Source of the DNA: Brevibacillus aydinogluensis
GTDB taxonomy: Bacteria > Bacillota > Bacilli > Brevibacillales > Brevibacillaceae
Strand: one strand, 5' to 3'
Assembly (NCBI RefSeq): GCF_031954365.1
Contig: NZ_JAUSVZ010000010.1
Length of the DNA: 64,000 nucleotides
Below, piece by piece: positions 8,041-16,222 of the stretch. Every line of letters starts with the position of its first letter. The first letter of the stretch is position 1. The notes beneath the pieces were generated by a model. That model searched no databases. It was not told the origin of the DNA and was given only the letters and a program-made list of their open reading frames with translations. A program made the position numbers and the translations under genes.

Positions 8041-9426
8041 TCATCCCTGTTCGAAATAACGGGCCCGCTCCCACGCCGTCACCACGGTGTTGAACGCCTG
8101 CTGTTCCACCCGGGCCATGTTGTAGTAGTGCTCGGCAACCGTTTCGCCAAATACGCGGCGAACCGCTTCGCTCTCCCGCCACAAATTCATCGCCTCGTAA
8201 AGCGAGTACGGCACCCGCGGAACGCCCTCGGCCAAGTAGGCGTTGCCCCGCCACTCCCCTGGCAGCGGCAGCCTTTCCTCCACGCCGAGCAGACCTGATC
8301 CGATCATCGCTGCGTACGCCAGATACGGGTTGATGTCCGCGCCCGGAATCCGCGACTCGATCCGCAGGCTGCTGCCCTCACCCACGATGCGGAAACCGGC
8401 GGTACGGTTGTCGCGGCTCCACACTGCGTGCACTGGTGCCCAGCTATCCGGGGCATAACGCTTGTACGCGTTGACTGTCGACGCATAGAAAAGCGAAAAC
8501 TCCCGTACGTGGGCCATCACTCCGGCGAGGAAATGCTGCATCAGCGCCGACATGCCGTACGGCTGGCTCTGGTCATCAAAAAACAGATTGGACCTGCCGT
8601 CTGCATCCCACAAGCTGAGGTGCAGGTGGCCGCTGGAGCCGGTCCACTGGTGGTGGGGTTTGGCCATAAACGTAACGGCGCAGTCTTCCAGGATGCAGAT
8701 TTCCTTTGCCCCGTGCTTGAACAGCACGTGCCAGTCGGCCGACTGCAGCGCATCCGCATAGTGGATGTTAATCTCGTGCTGGCCGACATACGCTTCTCCC
8801 TTGGACGATTCGACGGGAATGCCCGCTGCCAGCATCAGATTCCGAATTTTCCGTAAAATGTGTTCATTTCTCGTTCCCTGCAGCAGATTGTAGTCCTCGT
8901 TGTAATGGCCGGCCGGCTGCAGCTCCTCGTACCCGCCGCGATGAATCTCTTCGTACGTCTGCCGGAACAGGTAAAACTCCAGTTCGCTCGCCATGAACGG
9001 CCTGAATCCCAGCTTTGCCGCTTTTTTCAGCTGCTGTTTCAGCACACTGCGCGGCGCGATGGGAATCAACTGGCCGGTCTGTTCATCCACTGCGTCGGCC
9101 AGGACGAGTGCCGTCTTCTCCTGCCAGGGCACGATTCTAAGCGTGCTCCAGTCAGGCATCGCCAGCCAATCGCCATACCCGCTCTCCCAGTTCATCAGCG
9201 CGTAGCCGGGCGGCGTATTCATCTCCATATCGGTCCCCAACAGGTAGGTGCAAAAGTGCGTCCCTTTGCGCAGACCGCTGCGCAGGCAGTAATCGGCCGT
9301 CAACCGCTTTCCCATCAGACGTCCCTGCATGTCGACGATGGCGATCATCAAATTGTCAATCTCGCCTCTGCGCATGGCGTGCTCCAATTCTTCCACGCTC
9401 AGCAGTCCTCTTGCTGATTCCGTCAT
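8041..9426 (-). CDS. Glutamine synthetase-family ligase (gamma-glutamyl-amine synthetase-like)
   Basis: A 461-aa member of the GlnA/PuuA superfamily. Visible landmarks are the metal/substrate motif SELEFYLF, the ATP-binding stretch SSGHLHLSLW, NAYKRYAPDSWAP, and RIESRIPGADINPYLAYAAM near residues 354-374. The N-terminal half is divergent from housekeeping glutamine synthetase, and the gene sits with a permease and dehydrogenases rather than with glnR. This points to a gamma-glutamyl ligase acting on an amine, as in putrescine (PuuA) or alkylamine degradation. The substrate is inferred from context only. Confidence 0.85.
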   Translation of the reverse strand: MTESARGLLSVEELEHAMRRGEIDNLMIAIVDMQGRLMGKRLTADYCLRSGLRKGTHFCTYLLGTDMEMNTPPGYALMNWESGYGDWLAMPDWSTLRIVPWQEKTALVLADAVDEQTGQLIPIAPRSVLKQQLKKAAKLGFRPFMASELEFYLFRQTYEEIHRGGYEELQPAGHYNEDYNLLQGTRNEHILRKIRNLMLAAGIPVESSKGEAYVGQHEINIHYADALQSADWHVLFKHGAKEICILEDCAVTFMAKPHHQWTGSSGHLHLSLWDADGRSNLFFDDQSQPYGMSALMQHFLAGVMAHVREFSLFYASTVNAYKRYAPDSWAPVHAVWSRDNRTAGFRIVGEGSSLRIESRIPGADINPYLAYAAMIGSGLLGVEERLPLPGEWRGNAYLAEGVPRVPYSLYEAMNLWRESEAVRRVFGETVAEHYYNMARVEQQAFNTVVTAWERARYFEQG

Positions 9427-9472
9427 CGATACCCACTCCTCTCTATGGCATCGTCAGGTTGACCTTCCCCTC

Positions 9473-10930
9473 TCAATCAGGCAGTGTCAAAGCAACGTAT
9501 TTGACGTCCATGAATTCGGCCAAGCCGTGATGCCCGCCTTCGCGCCCAACGCCGCTTTCCTTGATCCCGCCGAACGGCGCCTGCGGAACGCTGAGCGACG
9601 TGCCATTTACCGCCACCATGCCAAACTCCAGCGCTTCACTCATCCGCCAGGAGCGGCCCAAATCGCGCGTGAAGACGTACGCTGCCAACCCGTACGGGGT
9701 CTCGTTGGCCCAGCGGAGTACCTCTTCCTCTGATGCAAAACGGACAATGGGGGCAATCGGGCCGAAAATTTCCTCGCGGGTGACGGCCATGGCACGGGTG
9801 ACGCCGTCCAGCACGGTGGGTGCAAAGAAATGGCCGCGAGCATACGCCCCCGCCGTCAGCCGGTAACCGCCCGTCAGGACGCGCGCGCCTTTTTCACGGG
9901 CGTCCGCCACCAACTGCTCTGCCCGGTGAACGGCGTTCTCGTCGATCAGCGGCCCCACCTGCACGCACGGTTCCGTCCCCGCACCCACCCGCAAATGGCG
10001 CACCCGGGCGACGATCCGCTCGGTCAGCGCGTCTGCGATCTCCTGGTGGGCGTAAATGACGTTGATCCCGTTGCACATCTGTCCGGCATTTTCAAACTTG
10101 TTGGCGACGATGGCTTCGGCTGCCCGCTCCAGATCGGCATCGGGAAAGACGATCACCGGGGCGTTTCCGCCCAGTTCCAGCGAAAGCCGCTTGACCTGGT
10201 CGGCCGCCCTGCGCATCAACTGCTTGCCCACTTCCGTAGAGCCGGTAAACGAAATTTTGCGTACACGGGAGTCAGACAGCCACGTGCCGCCAATCGCATC
10301 GGCCGCGCCCGTCACCAGGTTGGCCGCTCCGGCGGGCAGCCCCGTCTCCATCAGACGATCGAACAGCGCTACGGCAATCAACGGCGTCTGCCGTGCCGGC
10401 TTCAGCACTGCGGTGCATCCCGCCGCGAGCGCCGGAGCCATTTTGCGCGCCACCATCGCGGCCGGGTAGTTCCACGGCGTGATCAGCGCGGCTACACCTA
10501 CGGGCTGGCGCAGCACCATGATGCGCTGCTGGTGTCTGGAGGCGGGAATCACCTCACCGTATGCGCGTTTTCCCTCTTCGGCGTACCAGCGGATAAACGC
10601 AGCGGCACCTTCGAGCTCGTCACGCGCTTCATCCAGCGGCTTGCCCTGTTCCGCTGTCAACAGTTCCGCCAGCACGTCCCTGTCCCGGACGATCCGCTCG
10701 GCCCACTCCATGAGGTAACCGGCGCGCGTTTGGGCTGGAAGCTGAGCCCATTGCGGAAAGGCATGCGCCGCCGCATCGACGGCCAGCCGCGCTTCTCGTT
10801 CGCCTCCCAGCGGCACCCTGCCGACCATCTCTCCCGTCGCGGGATTCGTCACGTCCAGCGCAGTCGGCAGGCAGTGTTTCTCCCCGTTGATCCAGCAGTG
10901 ATTCCACTGATCCTGCAATCCGTTCGTCAC
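9473..10930 (-). CDS. NAD(P)-dependent succinate-semialdehyde dehydrogenase-like enzyme
   Basis: I choose GTG 10930 (485 aa), because AGGAGG is 7 bases upstream; the longer frame overlaps this Shine-Dalgarno sequence. The protein has the aldehyde dehydrogenase landmarks: PWNYPAAM, FTGSTEVGKQL, catalytic Glu in LELGGNAP, catalytic Cys in NAGQMCNG, EEIFGP and FGGIKESGVGREGG. The closest style is the GabD-type succinate-semialdehyde dehydrogenase. It is the first gene of the minus-strand run toward 5520 and fits oxidation of a semialdehyde made from an imported amine or GABA. Confidence 0.88.
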   Translation of the reverse strand: MTNGLQDQWNHCWINGEKHCLPTALDVTNPATGEMVGRVPLGGEREARLAVDAAAHAFPQWAQLPAQTRAGYLMEWAERIVRDRDVLAELLTAEQGKPLDEARDELEGAAAFIRWYAEEGKRAYGEVIPASRHQQRIMVLRQPVGVAALITPWNYPAAMVARKMAPALAAGCTAVLKPARQTPLIAVALFDRLMETGLPAGAANLVTGAADAIGGTWLSDSRVRKISFTGSTEVGKQLMRRAADQVKRLSLELGGNAPVIVFPDADLERAAEAIVANKFENAGQMCNGINVIYAHQEIADALTERIVARVRHLRVGAGTEPCVQVGPLIDENAVHRAEQLVADAREKGARVLTGGYRLTAGAYARGHFFAPTVLDGVTRAMAVTREEIFGPIAPIVRFASEEEVLRWANETPYGLAAYVFTRDLGRSWRMSEALEFGMVAVNGTSLSVPQAPFGGIKESGVGREGGHHGLAEFMDVKYVALTLPD

Positions 10931-11058
10931 TGCCATTCCTCCTCTCGGCACGACATTTCTACAGCTTGTGCAGCGATTAGTACATTGTACGTGCCATTTG
11001 ACCGGCTATACCTGAGAAGTGAGCCAAGCAGACAATCCCATATTTTTACATAAAAGCA

Positions 11059-11081
11059 GAGCAGCCCCTGTCGGGCTGCTC
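11059..11081 (-). terminator. Terminator between the repeat and the dehydrogenase operon
   Basis: A perfect 9-bp stem, GAGCAGCCC/GGGCTGCTC with a 5-base loop; on the minus strand TGCTTTTA follows. It would end transcripts that come from the AhpD-like gene through the repeat copy at 11129-11396. Confidence 0.6.
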
Positions 11082-11128
11082 CGCACAAACTGAAGACAAC
11101 GTGCTTTTTTATCATGGAGGTTGCATGG

Positions 11129-11396
11129 AGGTTGGCAAGGCCTGCACACCGATCAACCGAAGGTGGAGAATGAAGTGATGGGACAAGCGAGCTCCTTTGA
11201 CGAGCTGCCCAGCGGAAAAACGAAGGACGCGGGGAAGACAGGGGGTACAGGTCTCACTTCCTCGAAATACCCAGATGTTTGCCCCCTGCCCGCGTCGCGT
11301 TTTGAAGCGGACGCTATCTACTTTCTTTGCTGGTCGCCAAGAGAGCGAGCGGTCCCGATCACCCATGCGCCACGTACTTTGTCTACACGGTGAGCT
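11129..11396. repeat. Dispersed structured repeat, copy 1
   Basis: About 268 bases that align along their whole length with 22289-22570. The core at 11251-11281 is identical over 31 bases to 22424-22454. Around it lie nested stems: inner CAGGGGGTA (11239-11247) with 11280-11288, then GACGCGGG (11226-11233) with CCCGCGTC (11289-11296), then AAAACG (11217-11222) with 11298-11303. The flanking G/C-rich arms also pair loosely, so the whole element can fold into one long hairpin. The element overlaps the last codons of the AhpD-like gene at 11383. No conserved protein frame is shared by the two copies. Confidence 0.75.
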
Positions 11397-11724
11397 TTTT
11401 TTCTTCCATGACCTCATGGATCAATATGACGCCGTGCGACAGCGTCGCCCCCCCACCGAACGCCCCTGCCACTGCCACAGTCTCGGTAATTTCTCGTTCG
11501 CTCGCGCCTTCCGCCAGCGCCGCTTCCAGGTGATAGACAATGCAGTGCTCATTTCCGGCGAACAGCGAGATGCCGAGTGCCATCAGGTGCTTCTCCTTTG
11601 ACGACAGCTCGCCAGGGGAAAAACACTCGCTGGTAAACCGGTTATAAGCGTTCAGCGCTTCGGGCATCATTCGTCCAAACGCCTGCAATCCTTCCCGATA
11701 CTGCTCTGACAAGTAGTGCTCCAT
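11383..11724 (-). CDS. Carboxymuconolactone decarboxylase / AhpD-like family protein
   Basis: A 113-aa all-helical protein of the CMD family, with the core KEKHLMALGISLFAGNEHCIVYHLEAALAEGAS and the second half motif ETVAVAGAFGGG. The single cysteine in NEHCIVYH is followed four residues later by His, so the AhpD CxxC pair is absent and simple peroxiredoxin-reductase chemistry is unlikely. The last codons (EEKKLTV) fall inside the dispersed repeat, so the present C-terminus may have been reshaped by it. No operon partner is evident. Confidence 0.85.
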   Translation of the reverse strand: MEHYLSEQYREGLQAFGRMMPEALNAYNRFTSECFSPGELSSKEKHLMALGISLFAGNEHCIVYHLEAALAEGASEREITETVAVAGAFGGGATLSHGVILIHEVMEEKKLTV

Positions 11725-11852
11725 TTCCAGTCTCCTTTGATGATTCGTTGATTCGTTTGGCAGATAGGTTTCCCCAAACGAACCGCTTCATGCAGGAGCG
11801 CGTCACGCAAAAACGCCGCTCACTGGGAACGGCGTCGCTGCGTATTATTTGT

Positions 11853-12494
11853 TTAGGAGCGGCACCGGCCACCGCAGCCGCAGCCGCAACTGGAACTGGA
11901 GCGGTAGGACGACGAGTCGCATCCGCACGAACTGCAACCCGTGCTCTCATACATGCAGCGTTCGTAGTAGTGGCGCATTCTCCGTTTGTGGTGCGAGTAC
12001 AGTTCGTAGTACTTGCCGTATTTTCGGCGATGATGACGGTACTGCTCGCATCTTTGCTTGTAGTGATGCATCCGCTCCTGGTGGTAATAGTATTTTTCCC
12101 AATCGCGGTCGCTGCCCCTCCTTCTGTCATGCCTGCGCCATTCGGAACTGGGCGGGTGCGGCATATTGGGGCTGACGTTCGGCGGCCTGAAGGACACGTT
12201 GGGCCGAACACACGGTGGTCTCCTCGGTATGTTGGGCGATGGCATATTCGGCGACGGCATGTTCGGCGACGGCATGTTCGGCGACGGCATGTTCGGCGAC
12301 GGCATGTTCGGTGACGGCATGTTCGGCGACGGCATGTTCGGCGACGGCATGTTCGGCGACGGCATGTTTGGCGACGGCATGTTCGGTGACGGCATGTTCG
12401 GCGACGGCATATGTGGCAGCGGCTTTTCCTTCGGCTTCCGTTTGGGCATTGGCATCGCCGGAGGCATCGGCGGAATCTTGCGTCGTTTCTCCAC
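11853..12494 (-). CDS. Coat-like protein with MPSPN repeats and a Cys/His/Tyr-rich tail
   Basis: I prefer GTG 12494 (213 aa), 9 bases after AAAGGA; GTG 12500 is also in frame but only 3 bases away. After a Lys/Pro/Met-rich start come about twelve tandem MPSPN pentapeptides, then a Pro/Asn segment, then a strongly basic, Tyr/His/Arg-rich region (EKYYYHQERMHHYKQRCEQY and similar), and finally a Ser/Cys/Gly-rich end (SSCGCGCGGRCRS). This composition resembles spore coat or exosporium morphogenetic proteins that are cross-linked through Tyr, His and Cys. No named family is recognised. It is transcribed divergently from hutH. Confidence 0.75.
   Translation of the reverse strand: MEKRRKIPPMPPAMPMPKRKPKEKPLPHMPSPNMPSPNMPSPNMPSPNMPSPNMPSPNMPSPNMPSPNMPSPNMPSPNMPSPNMPSPNIPRRPPCVRPNVSFRPPNVSPNMPHPPSSEWRRHDRRRGSDRDWEKYYYHQERMHHYKQRCEQYRHHRRKYGKYYELYSHHKRRMRHYYERCMYESTGCSSCGCDSSSYRSSSSCGCGCGGRCRS
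12241..12420. repeat. Tandem 15-bp array (12 units) coding MPSPN
   Basis: Twelve consecutive 15-base units of the form GGCATGTTCGGCGAC on the plus strand. The first unit has ATA for ATG, two have GT for GC at the same place, one has TTTG, and the last is degenerate. Because the unit is a multiple of three, all frames stay open and copy-number change would not shift the coat-like gene. Confidence 0.95.
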
Positions 12495-12637
12495 AGTCAC
12501 ACATCCTTTCTGGTAAAATCGCACAGTACATGGTATGACATTCACCCTCTCCGAGAAACGACACCTGCCTACTTATACCGATTTAGCTGAGCCCGTTTTT
12601 TGCCTTTGCCGAGCAAACGCCGTGACGGGATTCCCCC

Positions 12638-12665
12638 TTGACTGCTTGTCTCGATCAGGTACAAT
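12638..12665 (+). promoter_or_regulatory. Sigma-A-type promoter of hutH
   Basis: TTGACT (12638-12643), 16-base spacer, TACAAT (12660-12665). The transcript would start near 12672, some 205 bases before the hutH start, leaving room for the leader and terminator described next. Confidence 0.7.
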
Positions 12666-12767
12666 TAAAAAAGATGAAATCATCTAAATATTCGAGAGGA
12701 CAGAAAGTAGGGAAACGCATGCCAGGCGGGCGTCTCGCACGTTTTGCCAACTGCATAGATACCCTGA

Positions 12768-12809
12768 AAGAGGGGATAGGATCAAACATCCTATCCCCTC
12801 TTCCTTTTT
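12768..12809 (+). terminator. Strong intrinsic terminator inside the hutH leader (candidate attenuator)
   Basis: A perfect 15-bp stem (12768-12782 with 12788-12802, loop CAAAC) is followed by CCTTTTTG. It stands between the hutH promoter and the hutH ribosome binding site. Transcription of hutH from 12638 therefore requires read-through or antitermination. B. subtilis hut is controlled by HutP antitermination at a comparable place; I see no hutP gene here, and the leader matches no riboswitch that I recognise. Confidence 0.75.
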
Positions 12810-12877
12810 GTTCTCTGCTTTGCTAACGCAGAAAAAACCATGTGCATGACACACTAATTGGTAAAAGGAGGACAAAC

Positions 12878-14383
12878 ATGAGCAATCAACAAACCGTCAT
12901 TTTTCTGGATGGCAATCATTTGTCGATTGATCAGGTGACAGCCATTGCCCGCTGCGGGGCAAAAATCCAACTCACCCCCGAAGCGGCAGAACAGGTACGC
13001 CGCTCCCGCTCCCTGGTGGACCGCATGGTGCGGGAACGTCGCGTGGTGTACGGCATTACCACCGGTTTTGGCAAATTTTCCGACGTCGTCATTCCCGACG
13101 CGGACATTCACCAACTGCAGGAAAACCTGATTGTCAGCCACGCCTGCGCCATGGGGGAGCCCTATCCGGCAGAGGTGGTCCGGGCGATCATGGCCCTGCG
13201 CATCAACGCGCTGGCCAAAGGGTATTCCGGCATAAGAGAAGAAACGCTGCAATTGTTGGTCGAGATGTGCAATCGCGGCGTCCACCCCATCATCCCCCAA
13301 CAGGGATCACTCGGCGCCAGCGGTGACCTCGCCCCGCTCGCCCACATGGTGCTGGTGATGTTGGGCAAGGGAGAAGCGGAATATCAGGGCAAGCGCCTGT
13401 CCGGCGCTGAGGCACTGCAAGCCGCCGGCCTGGAGCCGATCCGCCTGGAGGCCAAGGAAGGATTGGCACTGATCAACGGCACGCAGGCGATGACAGCCTT
13501 GCTCGCCATCGCCCTGCATGACGCCCGCATCCTGATGGAGAGCGCCGAGGTGATCGCCGCGATGACCGTGGAGGCGCTGCGCGGCATCCCGAAAGCGTTT
13601 GATCCGCAGCTCCATCTCACCCGCCCGCATCCGGGGCAGCAGGAGTCAGCGCGCCGGCTGCTGGCTCACCTGCACGGCAGCGAACGAACAACCGCTCCGG
13701 GCGAACTGCGCGTCCAGGACGCGTACAGCCTTCGCTGCATTCCCCAGGTCCACGGAGCGACGCGCGACGCACTGGAATACGTCTGGACGGCCGTCACACG
13801 GGAATGCAACAGCGTTACCGACAATCCCATCCTCTTCTCCGACACCGGAGAGGTGATCTCGGGCGGCAACTTCCACGGTCAGCCCATGGCGCTGGCAGCC
13901 GATTTTCTCGCCATTGCGATCGCCGAGTTGGCCAACATTTCCGAACGGCGAACAGAACGGCTGGTCAATCCGCAGCTCAGCGGCCTGCCCGGTTTTTTGA
14001 CGGAACACGGCGGACTGCACTCCGGGTTCATGATCACCCAATACGCTGCGGCGTCGATCGTCTCGGAGAACAAGGTCTTGTGCCATCCCGCTTCAGTCGA
14101 CTCGATCCCCTCCTCAGCCAACCAGGAGGATCACGTCAGCATGGGCACGACAGCTGCGCGCAAACTGCGCACCGTTGTCGCCAATACGGCCAAGGTGCTG
14201 GCGATCGAATACCTGGCGGCTGCCCAGGCAATCGAGTTTGGCAGCGGCCGATTGGGAGAGGGCACACAGCGGGCCTATGAGCTCATCCGTCGCGAAATTC
14301 CGCGCCTGACGGAAGACCGGGAGATGCACGTCGACATGGCCAAAGCAGAAGAGCTGATCCGAAGCGGTGTGCTGGTCTGGTAA
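12878..14383 (+). CDS. hutH: Histidine ammonia-lyase
   Basis: A 501-aa protein starting at ATG 12878 with AAAAGGAGG upstream. It converts L-histidine to trans-urocanate and ammonia. The Ala-Ser-Gly triad that cyclises to the MIO electrophile is Ala147-Ser148-Gly149 within GSLGASGDLAPLAH. Other family landmarks are YGITTGFGKF near residue 53, NGTQAM, NPQLSGLPGFL and SANQEDHVSM. Length is normal for HutH. The rest of the hut pathway is not in the window, so the gene stands alone behind its own promoter and attenuator-like leader. Confidence 0.97.
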   Translation: MSNQQTVIFLDGNHLSIDQVTAIARCGAKIQLTPEAAEQVRRSRSLVDRMVRERRVVYGITTGFGKFSDVVIPDADIHQLQENLIVSHACAMGEPYPAEVVRAIMALRINALAKGYSGIREETLQLLVEMCNRGVHPIIPQQGSLGASGDLAPLAHMVLVMLGKGEAEYQGKRLSGAEALQAAGLEPIRLEAKEGLALINGTQAMTALLAIALHDARILMESAEVIAAMTVEALRGIPKAFDPQLHLTRPHPGQQESARRLLAHLHGSERTTAPGELRVQDAYSLRCIPQVHGATRDALEYVWTAVTRECNSVTDNPILFSDTGEVISGGNFHGQPMALAADFLAIAIAELANISERRTERLVNPQLSGLPGFLTEHGGLHSGFMITQYAAASIVSENKVLCHPASVDSIPSSANQEDHVSMGTTAARKLRTVVANTAKVLAIEYLAAAQAIEFGSGRLGEGTQRAYELIRREIPRLTEDREMHVDMAKAEELIRSGVLVW

Positions 14384-14563
14384 GGTTTTATGAAACCGCC
14401 TCCATCGTTTCCAGACAATGGAGAAGCAGCCGCAGATCTGGTATGCTGAAAGGGGGAGGAAACTGCGGCGGCTCGCAACCAGATGATGCCGTCTGCGGTT
14501 GGCCTGACATGTTCATGCCCCCTCCTCTTTCGCACCGATTTTACGTGACAGGAGGCGCTTACG

Positions 14564-14980
14564 ATGAACAAGCCGCCCCGCTCGGAAGTCATCCTGCTGT
14601 TTGACGGCGTCTGCAACCTCTGCCACGGCGCTGTCCGGTTTATCATCCCGCGCGATCCAGCCGGACAGATCCGCTTTGCTTCGCTTCAGTCGGAGACAGC
14701 CCGCCATCTGCTCGCCGGACACAGCTTTCTCGCAGACGAGCTGCGCACCGTCGTGCTGATCGATGGAGACCGGCTGTACACCCGCTCTGACGCAATCCTT
14801 CGCGTCGGCCGCAAGCTGAACGGGTGGTGGCCTCTGCTCTCCTCGCTGGGACTAATGATTCCCCGTCCTGTACGGGACTGTGTGTACAACTGGATTGCCC
14901 GCAACCGCTATCGCTGGTTTGGACGAAAGGAACAATGCCTGCTGCCCACACCGGAGATCCGAAAGCGTTTTGTGGAGTGA
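14564..14980 (+). CDS. DCC / DUF393 family thiol-disulfide oxidoreductase
   Basis: A 138-aa stand-alone DCC domain. The signature LLFDGVCNLCHGAVRFI (Cys at about 19 and 22) is the CxxC active site, followed by the family pattern IRFASLQSE, then VVLIDGDRLYTRSDA. The ATG has GGAGGCG upstream. It lies 180 bases after hutH with no terminator that I can identify between them, and ends before the bidirectional terminator at 15069-15110. Function within the family is unknown; redox exchange on a membrane or secreted partner is usually suggested. It is the second DCC domain in this window. Confidence 0.9.
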   Translation: MNKPPRSEVILLFDGVCNLCHGAVRFIIPRDPAGQIRFASLQSETARHLLAGHSFLADELRTVVLIDGDRLYTRSDAILRVGRKLNGWWPLLSSLGLMIPRPVRDCVYNWIARNRYRWFGRKEQCLLPTPEIRKRFVE

Positions 14981-15068
14981 GGAGGTCATGAGACAGGCGA
15001 GGTCTTTCCCCGCCCCTCCGACGCGATCCTGTTGACACAAATGAGAACAGCATCCACAGATGACACAA

Positions 15069-15110
15069 CAAAACCCCGCCGGATGTGATGAACATCCGCG
15101 GGGTTTTTTT
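15069..15110. terminator. Bidirectional terminator
   Basis: AAAACCCCG(C)CGGATGT and ACATCCGCGGGGTTTT form the stem, with T-runs on both strands. It separates the DCC gene (plus) from the thioesterase gene (minus). Confidence 0.85.
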
Positions 15111-15128
15111 CTGCTGTGACAATGCGGG

Positions 15129-15638
15129 TCAAATGTTTTTCTTGATGTTTAACTGGCCGACGAACGCTTCCGTGCTGCGCTTTCGTTCCTTGCGCATCTG
15201 CTTCCGCTCTTCGGCGGTCTCAAACAGGTACTTTTCCTCTTCTGTTTCCGGAATGACCGGCGGAACCGGTGTCGGCTTGCCGTCTTCGTCGAGAGCGACG
15301 AAGGTCAGGAACGAGGTAGCAGTCAGGGCACGCTCCCCGGTCATCAAGTTCTCGGATATGATTTTCACAAACACTTCCATCGACGTCGTACCCGTCGAGG
15401 AGACGATCGCCTCCAGGCAGATGGATTGGCCCATCTTGACAGGGGTCAAAAAGTCGATGGAGTCGATGGATGCGGTGACGACCGGCCGACGGCAGTGGCG
15501 CATGGCGGCAATGGCTGCCACTTCGTCGATATAGGACATCATTTTCCCGCCAAACATCGTATTGTGATAGTTGGTATCGGACGGCAGTACCAGAGAAGCC
15601 TGGATGGTTCGGGACTCTTTTGTCGTCTTAGCTTTCAT
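15129..15638 (-). CDS. Acyl-CoA thioesterase, hotdog fold (YkhA/BACH type)
   Basis: A 169-aa protein; ATG 15638 with AAAGGAG 9 bases upstream is preferred to the upstream in-frame ATG. The hotdog core is seen in VLPSDTNYHNTMFGGKMMSYIDEVAAIAA, with the catalytic Asn-Asp/Glu arrangement of the cytosolic acyl-CoA hydrolase family, and in VTASIDSIDFLTPVKMGQSICLEA. The C-terminal tail is Glu/Lys/Arg-rich. It probably hydrolyses medium- to long-chain acyl-CoA in the cytoplasm. Confidence 0.92.
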   Translation of the reverse strand: MKAKTTKESRTIQASLVLPSDTNYHNTMFGGKMMSYIDEVAAIAAMRHCRRPVVTASIDSIDFLTPVKMGQSICLEAIVSSTGTTSMEVFVKIISENLMTGERALTATSFLTFVALDEDGKPTPVPPVIPETEEEKYLFETAEERKQMRKERKRSTEAFVGQLNIKKNI

Positions 15639-15801
15639 CGCTGTTGCTCCTTTGCCAATCAACTCTAGTTGACGTTCTCATCATACCACAATGCACACAG
15701 GTTTCAAGCGCGTGACCATCGTGATCATCCGCCATTTCCTGCCGCCTGTCGCATGCAGCCAAACTGGCCGTTTATTGCAAGTGTACAGAACAGCCGGTTT
15801 C

Positions 15802-16122
15802 TTATCGTTTCAGGACGATCTCGGCTTCCGTGCCGAAAATGGAAAGACGCCCGTCGACAAAAGCGGCCAAATCCTCTTCATCTGCTGGAATCTCCATGAG
15901 GATGTCCACGACCTGGTCGCCGTCAATCGCAAACGACATCTGCAAATCCTTTTCCCCAAACTCGTTGTCCGACAGCCGCACGTCACTCAACTCACCGCGA
16001 AACTGCGTCACTTCCTCGTCTTCGCCGTCACTGTCCCACTGGGTAAACTGAATCTCGGCCGCCTGCCCGCGAAAGTCCTTTTCCAGAACCGCAATCAACT
16101 GAGCGTGCTGGTGAATATCCAT
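15802..16122 (-). CDS. Small acidic protein of unknown function
   Basis: A 106-aa cytoplasmic-looking protein (no signal, no membrane helix), starting at ATG with GGAGGGAG 4 bases upstream. It is rich in Asp and Glu, with stretches such as QWDSDGEDEEVTQF and EIPADEEDLAAFVDGR, and alternating hydrophobics suggest a small beta-rich fold. I do not recognise the family. It stands between the thioesterase and the pterin dehydratase-like gene, all on the minus strand. Confidence 0.75.
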   Translation of the reverse strand: MDIHQHAQLIAVLEKDFRGQAAEIQFTQWDSDGEDEEVTQFRGELSDVRLSDNEFGEKDLQMSFAIDGDQVVDILMEIPADEEDLAAFVDGRLSIFGTEAEIVLKR

Positions 16123-16222
16123 GTGACTCCCTCCGTTTCATTATGTGCACAACCCCATCTTACCAGACCCAGCCGCCAAACAAAAATGCCGCCCGGATGA
16201 ACAGGGCGGCGCAACTGCCGTT

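Noticed and set aside
12241..12420. Possible CRISPR array
   Set aside because: Units are contiguous 15-mers without spacers and lie inside a coding region.
12127..12564. Alternative frames over the 15-bp array (AEHAV-type and MFGDG-type repeats)
   Set aside because: They arise because the unit is a multiple of three; only the MPSPN frame continues into a Cys/Tyr/His-rich protein with a ribosome binding site.
12674..12826. Leader peptide frame (KSSKYSRGQKVGKR) upstream of hutH
   Set aside because: Its ATG would be at the very start of the transcript with no ribosome binding site, and the frame runs through the terminator stem.
14384..14563. Intergenic hairpins between hutH and the DCC gene considered as a riboswitch
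   Set aside because: Short imperfect pairings only; no match to a known aptamer.
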